From positions 1-60,448 of the IMG/VR virus record IMGVR_UViG_3300010149_000020: a DNA stretch of 60,448 nucleotides; one strand, 5' to 3'. Position 1 is the stretch's first letter. The number at the start of each line of letters is the position of its first letter. The notes under the pieces are model-generated. The model saw only the letters and a program-made list of their open reading frames with translations, had not been told where the DNA came from and searched no databases. Source of the stretch: a virus. The translations under genes and the position numbers were made by a program. Below are positions 10,534 to 19,205 of this stretch, in pieces.

Positions 10534-11966
10534 CAAATCACGCCCCTTGTGTAGGAATTGCCACGTGATTTGGTTCGCATGACCTTGCTAACTTCCTCAC
10601 TAACAGCCTTTGCAATCTCCTTTGCATTGCCTCCTCCGCTGACGTTAATGGTGATGTTATTTGTGCTTCCTCCACCGCCCATGTCGCCTTTTATCGAAAC
10701 AGGGATCGTTCGCCCGTCAGGAAGTGGAACAACTGCTTCTGTTCCGTGTAATGCTACCGGATAGCCACTGGATGGACCGCTTGCTACTCCACCATCGCTG
10801 AATCCCAAGTAGTCAGCAGCACCGCTTATCTTGCCACCAACGCTACTGACCACGGAACTAATTCCGTCTATCAGCCATGCGACCTTATCGATGATGGGTT
10901 CAAGTGTTTCCATGAGCGTACCCATTCCTGCGGAGAAATACGGCAATAACCAAGTAATCAATTGCATCACTTTGTCCATAATCACCCCTAAAATCCCTGT
11001 GACAATCCGAACAATTGGATCCAAGAATGCGAATACAGCAAGGACGAACCTAACCATCGGAGGTCCGAGTCTCGCCCACACTTTGATGTATATCGACACA
11101 AGTGCGCCAAAAACAACGATAATAATTGACCAAACAGCCGAAATCAGTTCGATCACCCTCACTACAAATTCAATGAGGCCGCTACTGAAAAGAAATTTGA
11201 TCACCATGTCAAACGACGAGCGAATACCGTCGAGTAAGTCTTCAAAGGTAAATCCAGTCTCATCAAGAGCCGAGAAGATGAACCCAAAAGCAACAGCAAC
11301 TGAGCCGACCAAAACCCCAATTGAATCGATTATTCTTTGGATCATACCTGCTTCCTCCATCTTTTGTACGATTGTGCCAATTCCCAATATAATCTCTGTG
11401 TAAAGAGTGATAAATACGATCAGGATCATCCCTAAACCATCAAAAATTCCCTGCAAACCTGCCAACACAACTGTTGCTGTGCCTTCAAAATCAAATCCTC
11501 CTAACGCCCCCATTAGTGTGTCAAAAGTATCCTTGATCGCTGCGAATAATCCCTTAGATGCTTCACCGACTTTGTTGAGAATTTCAAAATTCCCTGCGCC
11601 CTCTCCTACGTAAGACGAAAGCAAATATACCGCAGCACCAACGGCGGCAAAAATACCTAAGATCATGATCATAGAAGTGTTCATCATACGAATTGCCTTC
11701 AACATCAACCCAATTGGACCCATTGCCACCTCAACAGCCTCTCCCACCTTTTCCACCTCGTCGGTGAATTTAGGAAGCACTTCTTTGGCAGTTTCAAATG
11801 TGTTTTTGGTGTCGATAAACAGATCTAAAAATGGGCCAAATGTCTTTTGCATCAGTTTGTATTGAATGTTGAGAAGATTTGCTGATTTTGCGTTTTTCTT
11901 GTTGAGAACATTCATCTTAGCGAGAGATGAAACATATTCGTCAAGTTGTCCGATCTTAATCACCAC
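10533..11966 (-). CDS. Tail tape measure protein
   Basis: 477 residues. The N-terminal ~100 residues are helical, followed by a long run of hydrophobic helices (about residues 105-370), as in tape measure proteins that insert in the host membrane. The C-terminus has the family hallmark: a Gly-rich segment with FSDGGVASGPSSG, then HGTEAVVPLPDGRTIPV, then a Gly-Asn-rich tail with NNITINVSGGG. Tape measures fix tail length, so 477 residues suggests a fairly short tail (about 70 nm at roughly 0.15 nm per residue). Its start overlaps the chaperone ORF by 11 bases, the usual arrangement after a tail chaperone pair. Confidence 0.9.
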   Translation of the reverse strand: MVIKIGQLDEYVSSLAKMNVLNKKNAKSANLLNIQYKLMQKTFGPFLDLFIDTKNTFETAKEVLPKFTDEVEKVGEAVEVAMGPIGLMLKAIRMMNTSMIMILGIFAAVGAAVYLLSSYVGEGAGNFEILNKVGEASKGLFAAIKDTFDTLMGALGGFDFEGTATVVLAGLQGIFDGLGMILIVFITLYTEIILGIGTIVQKMEEAGMIQRIIDSIGVLVGSVAVAFGFIFSALDETGFTFEDLLDGIRSSFDMVIKFLFSSGLIEFVVRVIELISAVWSIIIVVFGALVSIYIKVWARLGPPMVRFVLAVFAFLDPIVRIVTGILGVIMDKVMQLITWLLPYFSAGMGTLMETLEPIIDKVAWLIDGISSVVSSVGGKISGAADYLGFSDGGVASGPSSGYPVALHGTEAVVPLPDGRTIPVSIKGDMGGGGSTNNITINVSGGGNAKEIAKAVSEEVSKVMRTKSRGNSYTRGVI

Positions 11967-12294
11967 TTATTTTTTGATTATGACGCTCAAAGAAGTCGGC
12001 ATCGCTTGTTGTGCGTAGTGGTTGCCCCTTATTGCCTCTTCCGTGTTTCATTTGCCTTTCTGCCTGTTTCTTCATCCGTTCGAGCATCTCCGCCTTCTTA
12101 TCTGCGGCTGCTCGCACAATCATGTAATCGAGCAGAACCCGATCTGGAGGCTGATCATCCCAAAAATGGGGGGGGCAGTTGAAATGCGTTCCAAGGGCGA
12201 ATGTAATTGCTTGGTACGATAAAATGGTTGCTTGGGAAAGATTGAGTTGAGGCCGATCCTCTTCTGGCAGATCTTCATCAAGAAAAGCAACCAA
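11956..12294 (-). CDS. Tail assembly chaperone, T-like part (probably made by -1 frameshift)
   Basis: 112 residues from a TTG at 12294. The frame is actually open further upstream, to just beyond the slippery site at 12312-12318, and no good ribosome site precedes the TTG. This is the classical arrangement of the T half of a G/GT tail assembly chaperone, made as a fusion to the preceding ORF. The C-terminal half is charged and helical (residues 60-100, Lys/Arg/Glu-rich). The gene lies directly before the tape measure, whose folding and assembly such chaperones assist. Confidence 0.75.
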   Translation of the reverse strand: MVAFLDEDLPEEDRPQLNLSQATILSYQAITFALGTHFNCPPHFWDDQPPDRVLLDYMIVRAAADKKAEMLERMKKQAERQMKHGRGNKGQPLRTTSDADFFERHNQKISGD

Positions 12295-12305
12295 ATCCTC
12301 GTACC

Positions 12306-12665
12306 CTACTCCAAAGGGCTAACGCCACCTGCAAATTGACCAATAATTTGATTGAGATCAGGTAGTACGGTTCGGATTGCATTTCCTACATCGGGGTGCA
12401 AGTTTAGAAGATCTTTCTTAGAAAGGGCGGGTTCGGTTTCGACCACACAGTTGGTCAAAACATACCGCCAATATCCGCCCAAATCGATGTCTGGTGCAAC
12501 AACTCCTTCGGAGTCTGTTTTGAAAGAAACAAAGCGAGACATAGCGTCTTGCTGTTCAACCCAAGAAAGTTGCTTGACATAAACGACCAATTCCCCCATT
12601 GGAGTTTCAAGGAGATGTTCAGTCGGAGTATTGCTGAGGATGAAGGCATCACGCTTCGCCATCAT
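12306..12665 (-). CDS. Tail assembly chaperone, G-like part
   Basis: 119 residues; two adjacent ATGs (12665, 12662) follow a strong GAGGTGA ribosome site. The protein is small, soluble and mixed alpha/beta, with no membrane segment. Position between the major tail protein and the tape measure, similar size to known G proteins, and a slippery heptamer two codons before its stop identify it as the first tail assembly chaperone. A fraction of ribosomes should shift -1 and continue into the next ORF, giving a fusion of about 235 residues. Confidence 0.8.
   Translation of the reverse strand: MMAKRDAFILSNTPTEHLLETPMGELVVYVKQLSWVEQQDAMSRFVSFKTDSEGVVAPDIDLGGYWRYVLTNCVVETEPALSKKDLLNLHPDVGNAIRTVLPDLNQIIGQFAGGVSPLE
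12312..12318 (-). other. -1 programmed ribosomal frameshift site CCCTTTG
   Basis: On the coding strand the frame reads C CCT TTG GAG TAG. This is an exact X XXY YYZ heptamer, so tRNAs can re-pair as CCC TTT in the -1 frame. After the shift the frame reads GGA GTA GGG TAC GAG GAT TTG and continues through the whole next ORF. The -1 frame has a stop (TAG) immediately upstream, at 12319-12321, so the two frames overlap only around the heptamer. A -1 shift at this gene pair is a conserved feature of long-tailed phages (lambda G/GT uses GGGAAAG). Confidence 0.75.
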
Positions 12666-13017
12666 CGCTCACCTCTTCGGTAGTTGATACTTCTTCAACA
12701 ACTGGGGTTGCATCGTCTTTGACCAAACGTGCAATTAAGTCTGTTTTGTTGCCGTATGTGGGGAGATCTCTTTGACTCAACATCACACGAAGATCGTTCA
12801 CAAGCATATCGCCATATTTTCCTGATGTGGTCGATACAACTTCTTCAACAGCCTGAGCCAATCCTTCTCCTGATTCATCAACATAAGTTGGAAGATTGAT
12901 GAACATTTGAACATTATCTGCACTTAAGCCGACTCCGTGTTCGATCTTAGTTCCTACAATTGACCAGTCAACTGGTACTCTCTGCCCATTAAACATCACA
13001 AATCCTACAATTCGCAT
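12649..13017 (-). CDS. Small tail-region protein with SAP-like domain
   Basis: 122 residues. Residues about 70-105 match a SAP/HeH-type helix-extended loop-helix (key pattern LRVMLSQRDLPTYGNKTDLIARL), a small fold often used for nucleic-acid or protein contact. The rest is a beta-rich N-terminus and an acidic C-terminus. It lies between the major tail protein and the tail chaperones and overlaps the chaperone start by 17 bases. A second SAP-like protein is in the capsid region (18827-19195). Exact role unknown. Confidence 0.75.
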   Translation of the reverse strand: MRIVGFVMFNGQRVPVDWSIVGTKIEHGVGLSADNVQMFINLPTYVDESGEGLAQAVEEVVSTTSGKYGDMLVNDLRVMLSQRDLPTYGNKTDLIARLVKDDATPVVEEVSTTEEVSDDGEA

Positions 13018-13056
13018 GATAAATCCCTGTCCTGTATTTGTCTTAAAGGCTCACTA

Positions 13057-15213
13057 TCAAAGTGCCAAATAAGGTGAGTTCTCTTCCACTTTAAGATGGC
13101 GCACAAGCAAATCAACTTCAACAATGACGGCTCCTTTGTCATCAGGTACTTGGTGATCTGCTTTCACGATGGTGTAGTCTTCGAGGGTGATGGTTGCCGA
13201 TTCCCTCGTAGCGTGTGATCCTCGTTTCTTCAAGCGAAGAACAATGTCATTTGAGTTGAGATGGTGCTTTCGAGTGCGAACTTGCTCCCAGAGTCGGTCG
13301 TCTTCAACGATGGCTGAGAACCGGAAGGCGTATGCTCTCTTTGATTCTGTGATCTCAAATGCTGTTGAGGTGCTTCCCAATTGGACATGATCGGAATCCG
13401 ATGCGCTCCCTTCATACCCACGGATGTAATGCCTTGCTTCATTTCCGTTTGTGATCTGGAACTCAAATTGAGTGCCACGGAGAACTGGTGCGCCAAAGAC
13501 CTCAATTGAAATGTCTTGGAACAGATACGGCTTTTCACCATTGACAGCGATTCCACTCACTTTACGATTTGCTGCTGTGTTTGCAGTTGTTTCAAACATA
13601 CGATGTGGAACCATATCTCCGCCAGTATCGGTGTAGTGCCGAGTTGCTTCGTAGGATAGATCCATTTTCAATTCACCCTCGCTGTTTGCATTGACAGTTG
13701 CTGATTCAATTTTGCAACCGTTATACAGTCGGAGCAACTGATTTGTTCCTGGGCTTTCATCCGTTGATCGGAATGATTGCTCAATCATGAAAGTTGGCAA
13801 ACGAGTGCCACCAAACATGGTGTGAGATACGCCATTCTTCAATTCCTTGGTGGTTGAATCAATGTGAGGGCTTCCTCGCTTATCGTCATCGAGATATGAA
13901 AGCCTCTCGACTCCACATTCGTCAAGAGTGTGTGCGAAAAGGAATGGTTCCTCAACATAGACATAATCACCAACCGCTGCGATGACTCTTCGGATTTCAT
14001 GCTTGAATACCGTAGGCAAAGTTGCATCAGCACCAGGTATGGAATGGCTATTTTTGTCAATGATTCCGATATATTCGCCAGCCGTGAATTTTGCCGCCGT
14101 GGTCGTTCCGACCTTTACTCGAATGTCATCGATTGCGATGCTTGCCGTGATCGCTGGAAGCAGGGCGAGCGTACCATCGGTTCGGGCGTTATTGACCGCA
14201 CCTGTATCAATGTCCAAGCAACCATTAACATTCGCTCCTACAAGTTCAGTGTATGATCCGTATGTCAAAGCACCTCCTGTGCTGACGTGCTTGAATATGC
14301 CGCCATCAGCAGAGACTTGATCGTGAACCGTCGTATAAGCGGCTCCAAGTGTGATGCTTGTTGGAGTGGCATGAGTTGATGAAGTCAAACCGATCAACAA
14401 ATTCTTGCCAGCCTTATCAACACCCAAACCAGTCATGGCCGTACCTGCAATTGCCGTAATTGTGTCAACTCCTGTTGCTCCAACCACTTGAGCGGTACAC
14501 TGTAAAAGGGTTGCAACTGCATCTTTGAGATGAAGAGGTCGAGCGGTTAGGATTGTATTTGCGACTGTGGCGTGAGATAACTCTCCATTGTTTGATCGAG
14601 AACTAACGCCCCCAAGTGCGTATTTCAACCAGCGGAGGGTGTGAGCGTTAAGCGACATGCTTCCTCCAGCGAGGGTTTCTTTGCCGCTTGTAAGGACGTT
14701 CACATCTCGACCCATGCCGATGATGTGTTGCTGTCGAACATCAATCTCAGGCTCAGGGAGGCTGAAAGAATCAAGGAGTCCAAAGAATTGATCCGTGCGA
14801 ACTTGAGTTGCAGAGTCAAATGTTGGGCAGCGGATGGAATGAATTTTCATCACATCATTTGCTGCTGCGATTGCTGTGCCACTTACCAATGCAGGTTGAA
14901 CCGTGATTGTACCTGCCGATTGATCACTTGCAATGATGTAGTAGGTTCGACGGGTGGTTGCAAAATCATCGGAAGCAAAATTCCCGCCCGCGCTGATTGT
15001 CATAACACAGCCGACCAAAGCATTCTCTGGAATTAGGAGGACTGGACCCGTTGCCACCCAAGGTGCATCTGATCCAATTGTGATCAAACTGGTGTTTCCA
15101 ACTGGGGCGGAGGACGCCCATCCATCAGTCGTTGTATCTCCTGTTGCAATCAATCCAGTCTCTTTGCCCCATGACACTTCTGCAATGTCGCCCTTGAATA
15201 TCGTGTTCACCAT
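13057..15213 (-). CDS. Major tail (tube) protein
   Basis: 718 residues, beta-rich, with the layout of large archaeal and bacterial tail tube proteins. The N-terminal ~210 residues carry conserved-looking tube segments (IIGMGRDVNVLTSGKETLAG, then ALGGVSSRSNNGEL). A middle Ala/Thr/Gly-rich insertion is probably surface-exposed. The C-terminal ~250 residues return to the tube-like pattern (FMIEQSFRSTD, SYEATRHYTDT, LEDYTIVKADHQVPDD). Position between the tail terminator and the tail chaperones supports the call. No catalytic motif. Confidence 0.8.
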   Translation of the reverse strand: MVNTIFKGDIAEVSWGKETGLIATGDTTTDGWASSAPVGNTSLITIGSDAPWVATGPVLLIPENALVGCVMTISAGGNFASDDFATTRRTYYIIASDQSAGTITVQPALVSGTAIAAANDVMKIHSIRCPTFDSATQVRTDQFFGLLDSFSLPEPEIDVRQQHIIGMGRDVNVLTSGKETLAGGSMSLNAHTLRWLKYALGGVSSRSNNGELSHATVANTILTARPLHLKDAVATLLQCTAQVVGATGVDTITAIAGTAMTGLGVDKAGKNLLIGLTSSTHATPTSITLGAAYTTVHDQVSADGGIFKHVSTGGALTYGSYTELVGANVNGCLDIDTGAVNNARTDGTLALLPAITASIAIDDIRVKVGTTTAAKFTAGEYIGIIDKNSHSIPGADATLPTVFKHEIRRVIAAVGDYVYVEEPFLFAHTLDECGVERLSYLDDDKRGSPHIDSTTKELKNGVSHTMFGGTRLPTFMIEQSFRSTDESPGTNQLLRLYNGCKIESATVNANSEGELKMDLSYEATRHYTDTGGDMVPHRMFETTANTAANRKVSGIAVNGEKPYLFQDISIEVFGAPVLRGTQFEFQITNGNEARHYIRGYEGSASDSDHVQLGSTSTAFEITESKRAYAFRFSAIVEDDRLWEQVRTRKHHLNSNDIVLRLKKRGSHATRESATITLEDYTIVKADHQVPDDKGAVIVEVDLLVRHLKVEENSPYLAL

Positions 15214-15227
15214 TTTATCGCCTCATT

Positions 15228-15665
15228 TTATGTGATTGTTTCCAGAACTTCGCTGAATGTGATAACTTCTGCTTGAAGTGTGTATCGGAATAACCCCTTG
15301 CTACGATCCGACAAATCGGTTCTCGTCTTGAAGATAACCCTGTCAAAGTCGTTTCCATTGCCCTTTCGGAACTTATGGATGATCCGCCGAACCTCATCTC
15401 GAAGTGCGCCCAGTCTCTTTCTCCCCTTTGATGTACGAACATCGATGGTTAAATTGACATGGATATTTACAAAGTCAAACAACAATTCTGGTTGCGCTTC
15501 ATTGTGAGCGGTTTCAAAAATACGGATCACGTCTTGGTCTTGAAGACGAGTTCGCTTTCCCTCGCCCCGATCAAGAACAGCAATGTCTTCAATCGAAGGC
15601 TTTGGAGAAAGGTTCCATTGGGCATTCAGCAGATCACGGATCGACTCAATTGCATCCTTTGCCAT
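15228..15665 (-). CDS. Tail terminator / tail completion protein
   Basis: 145 residues from the ATG at 15665, which overlaps the previous stop as TGATG behind a GGAGG ribosome site. It has a small alpha/beta pattern: an N-terminal helix (IESIRDLLNAQW), a strand pair around FVNIHVNLTIDVRTS, a helix with basic residues (RRIIHKFRKG) and a last strand (LQAEVITF). Size, pattern and position just before the major tail protein match tail terminator proteins, which cap the tail tube and join it to the head. Confidence 0.65.
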   Translation of the reverse strand: MAKDAIESIRDLLNAQWNLSPKPSIEDIAVLDRGEGKRTRLQDQDVIRIFETAHNEAQPELLFDFVNIHVNLTIDVRTSKGRKRLGALRDEVRRIIHKFRKGNGNDFDRVIFKTRTDLSDRSKGLFRYTLQAEVITFSEVLETIT

Positions 15666-15937
15666 CACATAACCTCCTTCATTTTTTGTATTTTGTCATC
15701 GATATTGCGAGAAAAATGATTGTTTTTTAGCCTCGCTGCAACAATTTCTTTCAACTGTTCCTCAGTATAATCATGACCATCCGCTTCATTCATTTTTTTC
15801 TCTTCGAGAAGCATCTTTTCTTCAAGATCACGCACCCCCCCATTTATGGCATCGTCTGCTAAAACAGACAACTCCTTTGACAATTTCATAATTTTATCAT
15901 GATTTGCAACGACGGCGATGATAATCAAATCAACCAC
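15665..15937 (-). CDS. Small helical connector-region protein
   Basis: About 90 residues from GTG at 15937, which overlaps the stop of the connector gene. The frame is open further up to a TTG at 15976, and a TTG at 15928 is also possible, so the start is uncertain. The N-terminus is hydrophobic (DLIIIAVVA) and the rest is charged and helical (EEKMLLEEKKMNEAD). It sits between head-tail connector and tail terminator, where minor neck proteins are usual. No family was recognised. Confidence 0.55.
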   Translation of the reverse strand: MVDLIIIAVVANHDKIMKLSKELSVLADDAINGGVRDLEEKMLLEEKKMNEADGHDYTEEQLKEIVAARLKNNHFSRNIDDKIQKMKEVM

Positions 15938-17522
15938 CCATCCCTGCGACAATGATGGTTTCTTGATATGGAACAAGCATTCGCTTCACTTCCTCCTCCA
16001 TCTTTTGGATCTTTGCGTTTAGATCGATATTGGACGAACCTTCTGGAAAGAGAACAGTGTAGTCATCCGTCATAATAATGTCAATTGCCACCATTTTGAT
16101 ACACACTTCTTTGATCACCTTGTCAAGATAACGCTCACCATAAATGTAGGACACCTTCAACGAATGATTCTCATAAAATGGATATTGGTTGTTGAACATT
16201 ATGGCTCCGTTGTCTTCCATCGACCACCAATCGTATTGGCGTTCTTCGTCATTCATATCAACGTTCAAGCGTTGTTGCTTCACAATGACATCTGTGGCTA
16301 ATGCAGCAATTGTTCCTCCTGTTGCATCATCAACCACTGTGAAGGTGTTCCCTGATCTGGTGCATCGAGCAATGTGTGTGGTCGAACCTATTGTGAAATA
16401 AACCAAACCGTTTGTTTTGGTAAATGACCCTGCATCATCGACTGTGAAATTGGCTCCTGCAACTGAGGTGATATTTGCTGAGACATCTGTGCCTAAAGAG
16501 AATACAAACACATCAGGATTGGTCGTTGCAATGGTGTTTGATTCACCTTCTTCTGTTGATCGCAACGATGTGATGACTATTTTTCCATCACCCTCATCAC
16601 TGTTTGCAACTGCCAAAAATTCGTCGTGAAGGTACAATTGTTTGTCGTGTTCTTTCAAATCCCCTATTGCAATTGCTGATCGGGAAGTGGCGACATCTTT
16701 GTTGATCAGATTGGAAATGTTTTGGGCGATGGTTTTTGCTCCAAAGTCCGATTGCCATTGGTTTGAACTTGCTCCGTTTTGCATTGCGATAGTATGGGCA
16801 GTACCATTGCAAATGAAGATTTTTTCCGTACCTGCTGCACCAATCTCTGTTGGCTCTTTGACCTTCATGCATGTTCTTGCACCGCCCAATTCACGATAAT
16901 AGTCGCTTTGCCAAACGCCAAGTCGAAGTATTCTTTGAATTGCACGATGCCTCAAATAAACTGCGCCGACATAATCCGTGTAGTATCGCCTTCGATATGG
17001 TTTGAAAGTGGTAAAATTTTGATATTCATCGACTACGATTCGAGGACGCCAAGACATACGACATACTTGATCGATGTAGTCTTGCTTCTTGAGGATCAAA
17101 TTCTCAACATGAGATTTGGTCAAACCCCTCTCCTTGCTGTTTGTTAAAGCGTGATTTATTTGAATTTGAGCGTTTTTGGCAATTGTAAAGGACGTTCCAT
17201 CATCTGCCTGTGTTGCTCGAACATGAACATTGCCGCTGCCCCCCCCTATTGCGTCAAGAACAGTGTAGGTTTTGCCAATAGGGTCATCGTCATCGTACAC
17301 CGTGATGTTTGTAGTGGCATCGATTTTCCACCTTCGGTATTCGACGCCGCTGATAGGGATGTTGATTTTTCCTGTTGTGATCGTAGTGTCGGCTGACAAT
17401 GAAATTGGGTCGGGAAGTGGCAATTGCAAGAACTCTGCTACCTCGTCAGCCGTGCAATACACCAAAGCAGTAGGATCAAGCGGCGCACTTGGTCTATGTC
17501 CTGGGTTGAAGACTTGAGGCAT
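15930..17522 (-). CDS. Head-tail connector (adaptor) protein with beta-rich insertion
   Basis: 530 residues. The N-terminus (YCTADEVAEFLQLP) and the helical C-terminus (VIKEVCIKMVAIDIIM, NAKIQKMEEEVKRML) resemble the small helical head-tail adaptors that dock under the portal. Between them are beta-rich Thr/Gly-rich domains (about residues 35-130 and 220-400), which make this much longer than usual adaptors. A basic aromatic segment (FKPYRRRYYTDYVGAVYLRHRAI) lies in the middle. Position between capsid and tail genes supports the role; the extra domains may be decorations. Confidence 0.65.
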   Translation of the reverse strand: MPQVFNPGHRPSAPLDPTALVYCTADEVAEFLQLPLPDPISLSADTTITTGKINIPISGVEYRRWKIDATTNITVYDDDDPIGKTYTVLDAIGGGSGNVHVRATQADDGTSFTIAKNAQIQINHALTNSKERGLTKSHVENLILKKQDYIDQVCRMSWRPRIVVDEYQNFTTFKPYRRRYYTDYVGAVYLRHRAIQRILRLGVWQSDYYRELGGARTCMKVKEPTEIGAAGTEKIFICNGTAHTIAMQNGASSNQWQSDFGAKTIAQNISNLINKDVATSRSAIAIGDLKEHDKQLYLHDEFLAVANSDEGDGKIVITSLRSTEEGESNTIATTNPDVFVFSLGTDVSANITSVAGANFTVDDAGSFTKTNGLVYFTIGSTTHIARCTRSGNTFTVVDDATGGTIAALATDVIVKQQRLNVDMNDEERQYDWWSMEDNGAIMFNNQYPFYENHSLKVSYIYGERYLDKVIKEVCIKMVAIDIIMTDDYTVLFPEGSSNIDLNAKIQKMEEEVKRMLVPYQETIIVAGMGG

Positions 17523-17539
17523 TCAATTCCGCTCCGCAT

Positions 17540-17854
17540 TCAACTGTGGTGGCTCCCCATATTGAAATGCATCGCCTCGCCACAAACCGCACATTCAGGC
17601 GTCCAGCAAAAATGAAGCAAACCACATGCGGTGCATCTGGTCCCAGATCCAATGTTTTGGATGTCGGATCGACGCTTGTTATCGACCTTGATGAATTTTT
17701 TTTGGGCGTTTGCCATGTTCTCATGGCTGAATGGAGATTGATCTTCTGCTATTGATCCAGCATTCGTCATGAGTTCCAACATGCGAGATTGCCTTCGCTT
17801 GTTGATCTCAATTGAGGTTTCAAGATCAATATGGCCTGTCTTCATTCGAGCCAA
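17540..17854 (-). CDS. Small zinc-ribbon protein
   Basis: 104 residues from TTG at 17854 (GGTGA six bases upstream); ATG at 17845 is the alternative. The C-terminus holds four cysteines in a CTACGL ... CAVCGE pattern, a rubredoxin-type zinc ribbon. The N-terminal two thirds are helical and charged. It lies between capsid decoration and connector genes, so it is probably a minor head or neck protein, but nothing more specific can be said. Confidence 0.65.
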   Translation of the reverse strand: MARMKTGHIDLETSIEINKRRQSRMLELMTNAGSIAEDQSPFSHENMANAQKKFIKVDNKRRSDIQNIGSGTRCTACGLLHFCWTPECAVCGEAMHFNMGSHHS

Positions 17855-17868
17855 GGGGTTTCACCCCC

Positions 17869-18240
17869 TCATGCACGTGTGCCAGTGATCATGACTCGTA
17901 GGATAATGCCTGTTCCAGCGGCAATATCTCCTGAAAGATCCATTCCTATTGCCTCTGTTAGTGGCATTGGTGCAGAACCGCTATCAGGGACACCGTGGGC
18001 GTTTGCATCATCTCGTTCAACGAATGCCTTGATCTTCTTGTTTGCTCGATCATAGGTGAACATAACGCCGATAGCAGCCGATTCGATATGAACCATATCT
18101 GGATTTCCAACATACTCATTTGCATCGAAAGCAATGCCTCCAGCAATGTAAGCGGTATCGTCATCTGCTACTTTCAAAGAAACAGTCAGTCTGTTTCCTG
18201 CTACGTTTGTTCTTCCTTGCTGTTCAACTTCAACTGCCAT
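17869..18240 (-). CDS. Probable head decoration/minor capsid protein
   Basis: 123 residues, beta-rich, no cysteine or membrane segment. It is one of a run of three small beta proteins (with 18290-18817 and 19206-19595) directly downstream of the major capsid gene; all three end in similar strands (IILRVMITGT, VIRVIIFME, VRLTIMYR). That likeness suggests a family of related head decoration or stabilising proteins. A GAGG ribosome site lies 8 bases before the ATG. The function is inferred from position. Confidence 0.65.
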   Translation of the reverse strand: MAVEVEQQGRTNVAGNRLTVSLKVADDDTAYIAGGIAFDANEYVGNPDMVHIESAAIGVMFTYDRANKKIKAFVERDDANAHGVPDSGSAPMPLTEAIGMDLSGDIAAGTGIILRVMITGTRA

Positions 18241-18261
18241 GTATATTCCTCAGTGTTCTTT

Positions 18262-18270
18262 TGTTTATAT
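18262..18270 (-). promoter_or_regulatory. Possible internal TATA box in capsid-tail operon
   Basis: The 49-base gap between 18241 and 18289 is unusually long for this operon and AT-rich. On the coding strand it holds GATATAAAC preceded by purines (AAAGAGA), about 25 bases before the ATG at 18240. The ATG also has a GAGG ribosome site between box and start, which fits poorly with a leaderless start, so this is weak. Confidence 0.25.
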
Positions 18271-18289
18271 CTCTTTTCATAAAAGATGC

Positions 18290-18817
18290 TTATTCCATAA
18301 AGATAATGACTCTAATGACTGATGCTGGAGCAAGAACGGTTCCGCTACCTGGGTCAACATCTGCAAAAACTCTCACTTGCCCACAAACCAAGCCATTCCA
18401 TGCGGCGGGTTCGTTGATCGCAACACCACCCGATTCTGCTGCCGTAGTTGTTGTGACTGAGAAATGCAAAGAATTCTTGGCTGAGGCTGTTCCTTTGTTT
18501 GAACCAGGTGTGACTTCGAGTAAAGCAACTTGCCCTGATCCTGCGCCAGTGTAGTTCAGTTTTCCAATCGTGTCAAAGTAAGGAATCTCGGTTGCCGATC
18601 CGTCTTCGATGTCCATAAGAAATTTGAGTTCACCAGTGTTTCCAGATCCAACATCCAACGATGCATCCGATGCATCAACAACGACCTTAGACACTTTACC
18701 ATTAAGAGGCACTAATTGATTTGGGGATTCCCCCGTTAGGGTGATCACGTGGCGATTGACACGGCTTCGAGAAAGATAATTCTCGCCATCTGTAATGGAT
18801 TGCCTGTTGTTTGCCAT
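18290..18817 (-). CDS. Probable head decoration protein
   Basis: 175 residues, beta-rich and Gly/Ser/Thr-rich, starting with an ATG 9 bases after the stop of the SAP-like gene. No cysteine cluster, membrane segment or enzyme motif. Its last strands (GQVRVFADVDPGSG ... VIRVIIFME) resemble those of the two neighbouring small capsid-region proteins. Most likely a decoration or head-stabilising protein; the evidence is context. Confidence 0.65.
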   Translation of the reverse strand: MANNRQSITDGENYLSRSRVNRHVITLTGESPNQLVPLNGKVSKVVVDASDASLDVGSGNTGELKFLMDIEDGSATEIPYFDTIGKLNYTGAGSGQVALLEVTPGSNKGTASAKNSLHFSVTTTTAAESGGVAINEPAAWNGLVCGQVRVFADVDPGSGTVLAPASVIRVIIFME

Positions 18818-18826
18818 TTAGATCCC

Positions 18827-19195
18827 TCATGCCAACTTTTCAAGCAGATCGGCTTTCTTGTCGCGGTTAGAGACATCAATGCCTCGTTCCTTGCACAAAG
18901 CCATCAATTTGGCACGGGATAATGTCGAAAGATCTTCGGGAGCAAGTGCTGCTTCCTCAACGGGTTCGACGGTAGCCTCAACAACTTCTTTCATGGCCTC
19001 AGTCTTTTTCTCAGCAACATCGCTGACAACTTTCCAAGAAGTTGATCCGTTGTCAATGCCGCCGAGAATTCGTTCTTCGATCCATGAGTCTGGAATGTTT
19101 GTTTTGGGATCGCCACGTGCGAAACCATAACTTGTTCCGTTGACGTCAAATTCAATGTACGCTTTTGCGCCGACATATGTGATTGTGTATCCCAA
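18827..19195 (-). CDS. Head-region protein with C-terminal SAP-like domain
   Basis: About 122 residues if translation begins at the TTG at 19195, which lies 2 bases after a strong GAGGTGATC ribosome site. A GTG at 19204 is the other candidate, but it overlaps that site. The N-terminus is a small beta domain (YTITYVGAKAYIEFDV). The C-terminus (LSRAKLMALCKERGIDVSN then KKADLLEKLA) is a SAP/HeH-like helix-loop-helix. Such proteins often sit beside capsid genes as head completion factors; role inferred. Confidence 0.65.
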   Translation of the reverse strand: MGYTITYVGAKAYIEFDVNGTSYGFARGDPKTNIPDSWIEERILGGIDNGSTSWKVVSDVAEKKTEAMKEVVEATVEPVEEAALAPEDLSTLSRAKLMALCKERGIDVSNRDKKADLLEKLA

Positions 19196-19205
19196 AGGGA
19201 TCACC

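Noticed and set aside
10831-11403. 190-codon plus-strand frame opposite the tape measure
   Set aside because: Ile/Thr/Pro-rich mirror of the hydrophobic helices of the tape measure; no other support.
17856-17868. GGGG-TTTCA-CCCC hairpin after a capsid-region gene as a terminator
   Set aside because: Only a 4-base stem without a T-run, and the purines serve as ribosome site of a neighbouring frame; not enough for a call.
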